Assembly (NCBI GenBank): GCA_963539845.1
Contig: CAUTML010000004.1
Location: 1 to 59,526, forward strand
Reading direction: 5' to 3'
DNA from: CAMUQR01 sp963539845
Lineage (GTDB): Bacteria; Patescibacteriota; Saccharimonadia; Saccharimonadales; Saccharimonadaceae
Length of the DNA: 59,526 nucleotides
Both the position numbers and the translations under genes were made by a program. The first letter of the stretch is position 1, and each line of letters begins with the position of its first letter. The notes under the pieces are model-generated. The model was given only the letters and a program-made list of their open reading frames with translations. It made no database searches and had not been told where the DNA came from. Below are positions 49,870-57,153 of the stretch, piece by piece.

Positions 49870-50649
49870 ATGTCAAATAAACTTTCTAACCCTGCCCAAG
49901 AATCACTAGGAGATGGCCAAGAAAATTATTATGTTTATGCTTTGGTAGATCCGAGAAACCAAAAGATTTTTTACATTGGTAAAGGAAAAGGGAATCGAGT
50001 TTCTAATCACATTGATGAGGCGCTGGATAATACGGAAAAAGAAACTGCAAAATTAAATTTAATTCGACAAATACAAAGTAGTGGTAAGGAAGTTTTGCAG
50101 TATATTATCAGAAGTTCATTAAGCGAAGAGGAAGCGCTTTTTCTGGAGGCGTGCCTGATCGATGTGTTAAATTTTAAAGATTTTAAGCTTAACTCCGTGC
50201 TATCAAATATTGTGCTTGGTCATCACCGAGATAAAGAAAAATTACTAATTGAGCAATTCAAAACGACCATTGTAACTACCGATGAATTGAATAGTTTTTA
50301 CAAGACCGAACCGCTAACAGTTTTTAAGCATAAGGTGATGGCGATTAACATAAACAAAACCTACAAGAGTACTAGTAAACCTCATCCTAATATTTATGAA
50401 GCAGTGAGAAAATCTTGGCGAATTAATTTAGCTAGAGCAGAACGGGCGGAATTGGTTTTGGCGGAGTATAAAGGCGTGGTTCGTGCTGTTTTTAGACCGT
50501 GGCGATGGCATTCGGAAAACGGGGAAAGGTGTATGTTTGAGGGCGAAAAAGTAGAAGACAAAGAAATTAATGATCTATATCTAAATAAGACCATAGAACG
50601 AGCTCCAGGAAGTATAAGTCCCGTAAGGTATTTTGGATACGATAAATAA
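49870..50649 (+). CDS. GIY-YIG (LEM-3-like) domain protein
   Basis: A 259-aa protein. The N-terminal domain (about 18-115) matches the LEM-3-like GIY-YIG nuclease fold: YYVYALVDPRNQKIFYIGKGKGNR, in which Y-x-Y and YIG supply the catalytic tyrosines, followed by Arg43 and a later Glu (EEEALFLEACLID). The C-terminal domain (about 160-259) contains RKSWRINLARAERAELVLAEYKGVVRAVF and is unassigned, perhaps nucleic-acid binding. It starts 27 nt after tRNA-Pro(CGG), with GGAG before the ATG, and is probably cotranscribed with it. Position next to a tRNA and A/T-rich codons hint at mobility, but no attachment repeat is found. Confidence 0.75.
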   Translation: MSNKLSNPAQESLGDGQENYYVYALVDPRNQKIFYIGKGKGNRVSNHIDEALDNTEKETAKLNLIRQIQSSGKEVLQYIIRSSLSEEEALFLEACLIDVLNFKDFKLNSVLSNIVLGHHRDKEKLLIEQFKTTIVTTDELNSFYKTEPLTVFKHKVMAININKTYKSTSKPHPNIYEAVRKSWRINLARAERAELVLAEYKGVVRAVFRPWRWHSENGERCMFEGEKVEDKEINDLYLNKTIERAPGSISPVRYFGYDK

Positions 50650-50876
50650 TTAAAATAATGAATAGCCTTAACAATATCCAATATCACATTGACAAAACCA
50701 TGCTAGAAGATGGAAATTTTATTCGGCGATTATCACTTATTTAAACGGCGAAAAAGATGATCGCTTGGGTTGGCTGGTTTTTTAAAAATAATCAGCCAAA
50801 TTTGGTATAATATTGTTCGATTAAATATAATTAATTGACGATTTTAAACTATTATAACGAAAGGATTTATTAAAAT

Positions 50877-51338
50877 ATGCAACAACAAGTTCCCTATCAA
50901 GCGCCAGATTTTGCTTTGACGGATAGCCAAGGTCAGCTCCGCAAATTAGCCGATTTTGCTGGACGCTGGCTAGTGATTTATTTTTATCCAAAAGATAACA
51001 CCCCAGGCTGTACTGCACAGGCTTGCTCGATTCGTGACGAAGAACGGGCTTTGCTTGATCTGGGTGTGACGGTGATCGGTATCAGTGCTGATGACGAGGA
51101 CGCTCATCGCAAGTTTATCGCTAAATATAACCTTAATTTTGTGCTATTATCTGACCCCGAGAAACAAACTATTAAAGCTTACAACGCTTGGGGTAAGAAG
51201 ATGTTTGGTCGCGAAGGTATTTTGCGCAAAACTTTTGTGATCAATCCGGCCGGTCAAGTGGTTAAGGTCTACGGTCGCGCTAAAACCGTCGGTCATGGCG
51301 GACAATTGGTCGAAGATATTAAATTATTACAAAAATAA
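50877..51338 (+). CDS. bcp: Peroxiredoxin, PrxQ/BCP type
   Basis: A 153-aa thiol peroxidase. The motif YFYPKDNTPGCTAQAC has peroxidatic Cys45 and resolving Cys50 five residues later, as in the alpha-helical type of PrxQ. The rest (GISADDEDAHRKFIAKYNLNFVLLSDPE) is typical. It reduces peroxides using thioredoxin-like donors. The ATG follows GAAAGGA and a TATAAT lies at 50809-50814. It complements the 1-Cys peroxiredoxin at the left edge. Confidence 0.95.
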   Translation: MQQQVPYQAPDFALTDSQGQLRKLADFAGRWLVIYFYPKDNTPGCTAQACSIRDEERALLDLGVTVIGISADDEDAHRKFIAKYNLNFVLLSDPEKQTIKAYNAWGKKMFGREGILRKTFVINPAGQVVKVYGRAKTVGHGGQLVEDIKLLQK

Positions 51339-51409
51339 CCAGTTTATTTGTGGGTTGGTCGGTTCGATTGGAAGCTTGCTCATGGCTAGTGGCTCCGGTT
51401 GGGGCCCTT

Positions 51410-51461
51410 TTGTCTAGACTCTAGCGGGTCTGATTAAGGTTTCTTGTCTAGGCTTAGCGGG
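51410..51461. repeat. Imperfect direct repeat pair between converging genes
   Basis: TTGTCTAGACTCTAGCGGG (51410-51428) and TTGTCTAGGCTTAGCGGG (51444-51461). The second enters the 3' end of gatD. No function is apparent. Confidence 0.3.
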
Positions 51462-52170
51462 GGCGATTAGTAGCCTGTTCAGAGGCTTGTAACTCTAATT
51501 TGTCATCCAATGGCCAGAGACGACCATTTTCACCACGGTTTTTCAGTGCCTGCGAAATCAAAAAATCTGCCAGGCGAGGGTTTTTCGGCAAAATCGGTCC
51601 GTGACAATAACTGCCGACCAAATTATGATAAATAACACCCTCATGATGGTCACGTCGGTTGTTGCCATCGCCTTTAATGGCGACGCCCAGTGGCTGTGAA
51701 TCGTCTTTGAGAAAAGTTTGACCGGAATGATTTTCGTAGCCAACAATTCGTCCAAATTTTGAGCTAGTGACTACAAGATTGCCAATCGAGCGTTGCTGGC
51801 TAGCTTTGGTGCGCAGTGGTAAAATGCCTGCGCCGGGAATACGGTCGCCGGTTTCAGTGATAAATTCCTCACCAAACAGCTGATAAGCCCCGCATATCAC
51901 CAAAGTTGGCACACCAGCTTCGATCCATTTTTTAAGTCGGGGTGCAATCGTAATCAAATCGGTCGCGATTTTGGCTTGGTTGGAATCTTGCCCTCCGCCC
52001 CCAAGAATAATATCGGGTTTAGTGGTTAGTTTGTCGCCGAGATTATATTTAACCACCCGATAATCAATATCGCGCCACTCGAGACGCTTAGTTAGGCACA
52101 ACAGATTGCCATTGTCGCCGTAAACATTCAGTTCGTTCGGATAAAGTTGTAAAATAGTTAATTTGGTCAT
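51454..52170 (-). CDS. gatD: GatD, glutaminase subunit of lipid II amidation
   Basis: A 238-aa class I (CobB/CobQ-type) glutamine amidotransferase. The nucleophile is Cys93 in VICGAYQLFG and the catalytic His190 is in GSYCHGPIL. It releases ammonia from glutamine for MurT, which amidates the D-glutamate of the peptidoglycan stem to D-isoglutamine. The start overlaps the murT stop as ATGA, as in Gram-positive bacteria. Amidated lipid II is typical of monoderm cells, which supports a Gram-positive-type envelope for this organism. Confidence 0.93.
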   Translation of the reverse strand: MTKLTILQLYPNELNVYGDNGNLLCLTKRLEWRDIDYRVVKYNLGDKLTTKPDIILGGGGQDSNQAKIATDLITIAPRLKKWIEAGVPTLVICGAYQLFGEEFITETGDRIPGAGILPLRTKASQQRSIGNLVVTSSKFGRIVGYENHSGQTFLKDDSQPLGVAIKGDGNNRRDHHEGVIYHNLVGSYCHGPILPKNPRLADFLISQALKNRGENGRLWPLDDKLELQASEQATNRPR

Positions 52171-53501
52171 TTTTTGGCCTCTTTTTTGATTAAACGTAAT
52201 AATTCGCGGCGTAATTTCAACATCGCGGTATATGTTGCAAAAATTACAACATTACCGTCAGTATCACGCAAAAAAGACTCCAAGCTGGCTCGTAAATAAG
52301 GCTGATGCGTGGCTTTGATATTGTCGTATTTAAGGCGAAGCGCCATATCAGCGGACCGACTACCGGTGGTGTATACTTCTGTAAATTTAGCCTTGCGAAA
52401 ATCAACGTCCCACAGCCACGAGACATCGCGACCGTCGGCGTAATTGTCGTTTATGGCGATTAATGTTGGCGTGGGCTGAGTCAGAGTGGTCAAACTCGCC
52501 TGAAAGCCAGCTGGATTTTTCACCAAAATTAGTTTAATCTGTCGTTGACCTAGCCACAGCGACTCACCTCGCCCAAAAGCCGGCTCCAGCGCCTCTAGGC
52601 TGGTTGCTAGTTTTTGATAATTGAGCTTAGTGCCGAGAATCGCCCGAGCGGTTGCTACCGCTCCGGTTAGGTTGAGCTGATTATGAAGTCCGCTAAGTTG
52701 AGTTTTGACCGCTAACTGTTTGCGACTAAAAACTAACTCGGCTGTTTGAACTTGAAATTTACTGAGGGTCACACTGTTTTTAGGCTGGTGTTGGCTGGTT
52801 AGTCGATCGGGGTTGGGTAATTTTTTGGCTAGTAGCGGATTGAGCCCAAAATAGTGAATTTGTTTGGTTGGTGCCGATGCGGATCTGGTTGTCGATTTTG
52901 TTTTTAGAGTTTTGCTAGTCGATCTGGTCTGAGTTGTGGCTTTGGGTGGCAATTTACCTTCCAAAATTTGACCAATTTTAACCAGCCGTCCATCGTTAGA
53001 GTTTAAAATCACGGCGTTGGTGGTTTTATTAGCGATTTTAGCCAGCATGGTCGCTACATTGTCGAGTTCGCCGAAACGATCGAGCTGATCACGCATCACA
53101 TTAAGCAACAAACAATAATTAGGCGAAATTTGCTCCACAAAATGCACAGCGTGGGCTTCGTCAAGCTCTAACACAGCAATGTCGGCGTCAAGTCGACCTT
53201 CGGAATCAACTCCCGCTAGCCAGGCGCTAGCGACGCCTCGCATGAAGTTTGAGCCAGTTTTGTTAGTAAAAACTTTCAAGCCTTGCCCTTCCAAAATCGC
53301 CACTAGAGCTTTGGTGGTGGTGGTTTTGCCGTTGGTGCCAGACACGATGGCAATCCCGTAAGGCAAGGCTTGGAGGCTGTCGCTTACTAATTTAGGATTG
53401 ATTTTTTCTAGCACCAAACCCGGCAAGGCTGATCCTCCGCCGTAGAGTCGAGAGGTGACTTGAATCGCCCGCCCTAGTTTAATACTGAACCAATTTTTCA
53501 T
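52167..53501 (-). CDS. murT: MurT, ligase subunit of lipid II amidation
   Basis: A 444-aa Mur-ligase-like ATPase. The P-loop GTNGKTTTT is at 55-63, the middle domain has DQLDRFGELDNVA, and the C-terminal DUF1727 domain ends with a Y.A.LKLRREL pattern. It forms D-isoglutamine on lipid II with GatD. Firmicute MurT carries a Cys4 zinc ribbon inside the middle domain. Here that stretch has no Cys and a Ser/Thr/Lys-rich linker (about 186-213) lies just before it. A minus-strand TAAAAT lies 6 nt before the ATG, immediately after the stop of the upstream gene, so murT may have its own leaderless start. Confidence 0.93.
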   Translation of the reverse strand: MKNWFSIKLGRAIQVTSRLYGGGSALPGLVLEKINPKLVSDSLQALPYGIAIVSGTNGKTTTTKALVAILEGQGLKVFTNKTGSNFMRGVASAWLAGVDSEGRLDADIAVLELDEAHAVHFVEQISPNYCLLLNVMRDQLDRFGELDNVATMLAKIANKTTNAVILNSNDGRLVKIGQILEGKLPPKATTQTRSTSKTLKTKSTTRSASAPTKQIHYFGLNPLLAKKLPNPDRLTSQHQPKNSVTLSKFQVQTAELVFSRKQLAVKTQLSGLHNQLNLTGAVATARAILGTKLNYQKLATSLEALEPAFGRGESLWLGQRQIKLILVKNPAGFQASLTTLTQPTPTLIAINDNYADGRDVSWLWDVDFRKAKFTEVYTTGSRSADMALRLKYDNIKATHQPYLRASLESFLRDTDGNVVIFATYTAMLKLRRELLRLIKKEAKK

Positions 53502-53515
53502 AATTTTATTTTACC

Positions 53516-55459
53516 CTATTTTGCCTCAAAAAAGCCCATTTTTTGCGCAAATCGTTTGCCGTTTAAGACATCATATTGAATTAACTCGTAGTCGACATAA
53601 GCTTGATGTTGGCGAAAATCCGTTGGTTGTTGAGTGTGATGAACCGATAATTTTGGTAAATTATGGCGTAAATCTTGTAGCAACATCTCAAATCCCGACT
53701 TTTGCCAGTTAAACAAATCCGACATATGACTCATCAAATAATTACCGCTAATTGTGCTAGGTAGTTGGTGTTCGGGCAGGGGAAAATTAGCCAGCAACAC
53801 AATCGGTGTCAGGCGAGCTCGACTAGGATCAATCTCCATGGTTTTGCCGAGGGCATTAGAGCCAGGGAAATGGTCGCCATAAACCACCACCAGTGTTTTT
53901 TGCGGTAATTGTTGTATTTTTTGATAAAAATCCGCCAACGCCTGGTCGGTGTAATTTAACCCAGTATAGTAATTTTCGAGGATATTATATTGTTCGTCGC
54001 TCAAATTGTCCGGCTTGGCGAAATAGTGATTGATTTTGTAAATATCTTTGTAAGGCGTGTGATTTTGCATGGTAGCGCCGTTGATAAACTTGGGTTGATC
54101 AGGGTTGGTTGCCAATTGATCATAAAGTTGCTGATAAAATGATTGATCAGAATCATAAAGGTTGTTTTCTAAAGTCAAACGGTGCTGAAAATCCGCCAGC
54201 CCGTCGAATCGCTCAAAACCTAAATTTGGGTAGGTTAAATTGCGTTTATACATTTCTGGGCGAAAATTATGTATGGCGATAGTTTGAACGCCAGCTTGTT
54301 TAAATCGCTTTGGAAAACCAGGAAAATCTTTAATTTTTGGTAAAAAATTAGTAAAAGGCGTGGCGTTATAATTAAAAGTACTTGATAATCCAGTCAAAAT
54401 CTCAAACTCCACATTGGCAGTTCCGCCCCCGTATTCAGAAGTTGCCAACTGTAAATAATTTTGCGGTTGCTTGGCAATATAATCACTTAACCAGGGCATC
54501 GGGTTGTGATTGAGCGGGTAAATATCCGCCACCTGAGTCGGCAGAACCATCGATTCACTCAAAACCATGGCGATATTGATTTGCTGTTGATTGATTGGTT
54601 TGGTTTGGTGTTGTTGGTTGTAGTTATTAGCGGTCGTTTGATAATGTTTAACGATTTGAGCGATTTTTTCTTTAGAATAATCAGTTGGCTGAGGCAGATT
54701 AATTTTGCCGATATTATACACAAAGCCAATCACCGGCCCGTTAAAATAAAAATTATCGTATTGATTCCAAGCGATCAAGTCATTGCCGATAAAATTATCG
54801 CGATCTTTAATTTTAGCGGGATTTTTGATAGCCTGAGTGACTTGGACTAATCCAAAACAGCCTACAATCACCAGCGCTAATCCACTCACTAGGCGCACAC
54901 GTCGCGACGGTTTAGGAAACCGGCTAATTAATCGTTTTAAAATTAAACTACAACTAATAATCATACCAATCAGCACGATTGATGTGATTAAAAACCATTT
55001 TTGATTATCGTCAATAACGGCGGTCATTTCGCCAGCTTCGCCCGCCAAAAACAAATCTTCCGGCAAAAAAGGCGTGTGGCGCGAGGCGATTTTGACCTGG
55101 TTGATAAACAACCAAATAATCGCTAAAATCCCCAAACTGCCACTGGCTAGAATTAAATTGCCAAACAATCCCAAAAAAACCAGATTCAGGAGCAAAATAA
55201 TCAGCCACGAAACCAGAAAAATCCGATTTTTCTCGGGTTCAAAAAACCATTTAAATTGCCAATCGTTAAACTCAACATTGTAAACTTTAAAAATAAAAAA
55301 AGTTAGCGCTAGTGAGCTAAAAATCGTTAAAATTACCCGAAAAAGTACCCGATAAACCGTTAAAGTTCGCAGGCGATCGGTGGCTTGACGTAGGCTAAGT
55401 TGAGTCACAACTGCTTTTGAAAATTTGAGGCTGGAAATAATCACTGACGTTAATCTCAT
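53516..55459 (-). CDS. LTA-synthase-like sulfatase-fold membrane protein
   Basis: A 647-aa protein. Five TM helices in the first 210 residues are followed by an extracellular sulfatase/alkaline-phosphatase-fold domain with metal ligand Glu302 (VLSESMV), nucleophile Thr347 in GGGTANVEFE, His467 (QNHTPY) and Asp529-His530 (VVYGDHFPG). This is the LtaS layout: transfer of glycerol-phosphate from phosphatidylglycerol to a glycolipid or other acceptor. A phosphoglycerol-transferase acting on another polymer is the alternative. It is followed by murT and gatD, so a wall-assembly unit is formed. The ATG is 6 nt after a minus-strand TGG-TAAAAT. Confidence 0.9.
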   Translation of the reverse strand: MRLTSVIISSLKFSKAVVTQLSLRQATDRLRTLTVYRVLFRVILTIFSSLALTFFIFKVYNVEFNDWQFKWFFEPEKNRIFLVSWLIILLLNLVFLGLFGNLILASGSLGILAIIWLFINQVKIASRHTPFLPEDLFLAGEAGEMTAVIDDNQKWFLITSIVLIGMIISCSLILKRLISRFPKPSRRVRLVSGLALVIVGCFGLVQVTQAIKNPAKIKDRDNFIGNDLIAWNQYDNFYFNGPVIGFVYNIGKINLPQPTDYSKEKIAQIVKHYQTTANNYNQQHQTKPINQQQINIAMVLSESMVLPTQVADIYPLNHNPMPWLSDYIAKQPQNYLQLATSEYGGGTANVEFEILTGLSSTFNYNATPFTNFLPKIKDFPGFPKRFKQAGVQTIAIHNFRPEMYKRNLTYPNLGFERFDGLADFQHRLTLENNLYDSDQSFYQQLYDQLATNPDQPKFINGATMQNHTPYKDIYKINHYFAKPDNLSDEQYNILENYYTGLNYTDQALADFYQKIQQLPQKTLVVVYGDHFPGSNALGKTMEIDPSRARLTPIVLLANFPLPEHQLPSTISGNYLMSHMSDLFNWQKSGFEMLLQDLRHNLPKLSVHHTQQPTDFRQHQAYVDYELIQYDVLNGKRFAQKMGFFEAK

Positions 55460-55496
55460 GGCTATATTTTACCACGAAAAATGCTATAATTATCTT
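55460..55496. promoter_or_regulatory. Compact divergent promoter region (37 bp)
   Basis: Minus strand TGG-TAAAAT (55466-55471) is 6 nt from the LTA-synthase-like ATG. Plus strand TGC-TATAAT (55485-55490) is 6 nt from the ATG at 55497. The two -10 boxes face apart with only 13 bp between them, so polymerases should exclude each other. Confidence 0.65.
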
Positions 55497-55916
55497 ATGA
55501 CAAAACATCTGGTTAAAACCTCCCCTTATAAATTCTTTTTGTTCGATAAAACTCAAGTACTGGTAATCGCGGTAACTGGTCTGCTGTTTGGCGTCATAAC
55601 CATGCTACTGGTCGGTTGGTTGGGGTTTGGCTCGATGTTGGTTAACTTTCGGGTTGGTCTGATTATTTCGGGGCTAGCTAGTTTAATTATTTTATTAAAC
55701 AAACGCGTTGAGTCGGCTTTGATAATCGTAATATTTACGGTGGTGGTACTGTGGAATCAATGGCTCCAATTACCGCAATTTTGGCAGGCGCTGGCTTTTT
55801 ATGCTGGTCTGAGTGCCGGACTGATGGCGCTGTTCGGCTGGATTTCCCAGCTAAAAATTTGGCAATTGCGGTTGAGTTTTGGCATGGTAGTAGTGATGTT
55901 ATTAAGCATAATTTAA
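55497..55916 (+). CDS. Four-TM membrane protein, unknown function
   Basis: A 139-aa hydrophobic protein with helices at about 19-40, 45-67, 76-95 and 100-135. No family is recognised. The ATG at 55497 is 6 nt after TATAAT, and the longer frame beginning at 55425 would place its start inside the divergent gene, so it is rejected. rmuC follows after 14 bp with a Shine-Dalgarno, so this leaderless gene heads a two-gene operon. Confidence 0.7.
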   Translation: MTKHLVKTSPYKFFLFDKTQVLVIAVTGLLFGVITMLLVGWLGFGSMLVNFRVGLIISGLASLIILLNKRVESALIIVIFTVVVLWNQWLQLPQFWQALAFYAGLSAGLMALFGWISQLKIWQLRLSFGMVVVMLLSII

Positions 55917-55930
55917 GAAAGGTGGCGTAA

Positions 55931-57079
55931 ATGGAAGATGTTTTGCTGGTTATTGTGGTAATTTTGGGGCTGGCGGTGGTCGTTGGCACGGTAATGATTG
56001 TTAATTTATTACGGCGATTAAACGCTACACCAACCCAATCAAACGAGATTAATTTATTAAAAACTGATTTGGTTGAGCTCAACAAGTCACTGATGGCCAT
56101 GCAAGCCCAATTTGGTGAAAATCTCAGCAATTTAAACCAAAAAGTCGGTGAAAACCTATCTAATCTCAACGACAAAGTTAGCGAAAAACTGGAACGTAAC
56201 AACGCTCAAATGCAAACTTCGATGACCAAACAACTGTCCGAAAGCGCCAAAATCGTTGACGAAGTGTCCAAACGCTTGACTAAACTCGACGAAACTAATC
56301 GCCGAGTGGTTGACGTGGCGGACGAACTCAAAACCCTGCAAAACGTCCTCCAAAACCCCAAACAGCGTGGGGTATTTGGTGAATTTTATCTAGAATCGGT
56401 GCTAGATAATGTTTTACCACCGAAGAATTTTCAAACCCAGTATCGTTTTAACAGCGGGGTGATTGCTGACGCCGTGATTTTTCTTGATCGTAATAAGATT
56501 TTGCCGATTGATTCCAAGTTCAGTTTAGAGAATTACAACCGCATGATCCAAGCCAAGGATAAAACCGAGCGCGAGCGTCTGCTCAATCTAGTCAAACAAG
56601 ACCTCAAAGGCCGAATTGACGAAACCAGCAAATATATTTTGCCGGAGGAGGGAACGATGGATTTTGCTTTTATGTTTATTCCGAGCGAGTCGTTGTATTA
56701 TGATCTATTGATCAATAATGTTGGCAACGGCGGTAGCTCGCGCGATTTGATTGAGTATGCTTTTCGTGATAAACGGGTGATTATTGTCAGTCCGACTAGT
56801 TTTATGGCTTATCTGCAGACGGTGTTGCAAGGCTTGCGTAGTTTGCAAATCGAAGAGCAGGCTAAGGATATTCAGATTCGGGTCGGCAAACTCGGCGATC
56901 ATATTCGCAAGTTTGATGATTTGATGAATAAAATGGGCAAATCGCTTTCTACCACTGTTAATCACTATAACAATTCCTACAAAGAACTCCACAAAATCGA
57001 CAAAGATGTCGTCAAAATCTCCGGTGGTCAAACCGCCATCGAAGCCGAGTTGGTCGACCGTCCTCAGCTCGATAATTAA
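55931..57079 (+). CDS. rmuC: RmuC-family DNA recombination protein
   Basis: A 382-aa protein. An N-terminal TM helix (about 3-22) and a coiled coil (about 35-125) are followed by the RmuC nuclease-like domain: KQRGVFGEFYLESVLDNVLPP, GVIADAVIFLDRNKILPIDSKFSLENY (restriction-endonuclease-like core) and FMFIPSESLYYDLLIN. Thought to limit inversion or recombination at repeats. The ATG follows AAGAAAGG. It is the second gene of an operon with a small membrane protein and lies just before a highly repetitive gene. Confidence 0.93.
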   Translation: MEDVLLVIVVILGLAVVVGTVMIVNLLRRLNATPTQSNEINLLKTDLVELNKSLMAMQAQFGENLSNLNQKVGENLSNLNDKVSEKLERNNAQMQTSMTKQLSESAKIVDEVSKRLTKLDETNRRVVDVADELKTLQNVLQNPKQRGVFGEFYLESVLDNVLPPKNFQTQYRFNSGVIADAVIFLDRNKILPIDSKFSLENYNRMIQAKDKTERERLLNLVKQDLKGRIDETSKYILPEEGTMDFAFMFIPSESLYYDLLINNVGNGGSSRDLIEYAFRDKRVIIVSPTSFMAYLQTVLQGLRSLQIEEQAKDIQIRVGKLGDHIRKFDDLMNKMGKSLSTTVNHYNNSYKELHKIDKDVVKISGGQTAIEAELVDRPQLDN

Positions 57080-57096
57080 AGTAACTGTTTTTGGGC

Positions 57097-57126
57097 TTGC
57101 TATATCTAATCCGCTTGTGCTAAAAT
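57097..57126 (+). promoter_or_regulatory. Promoter of the RCC1-repeat gene
   Basis: TTGCTA (57097-57102), 18-bp spacer, TGC-TAAAAT (57121-57126). A TATAAT overlaps at 57126-57131. Confidence 0.5.
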
Positions 57127-57153
57127 ATAATTGTATTTCATAGGAGAATTAAA

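Noticed and set aside
50770..50799. Terminator between the GIY-YIG gene and prxQ
   Set aside because: TTGGCTG/CAGCCAA pairs over a 16-nt loop without a T run. It may form but is not convincing as a terminator.
49843..50876. Integrated element bounded by a tRNA attachment repeat
   Set aside because: No second copy of the tRNA-Pro 3' end is found downstream and no integrase is present.
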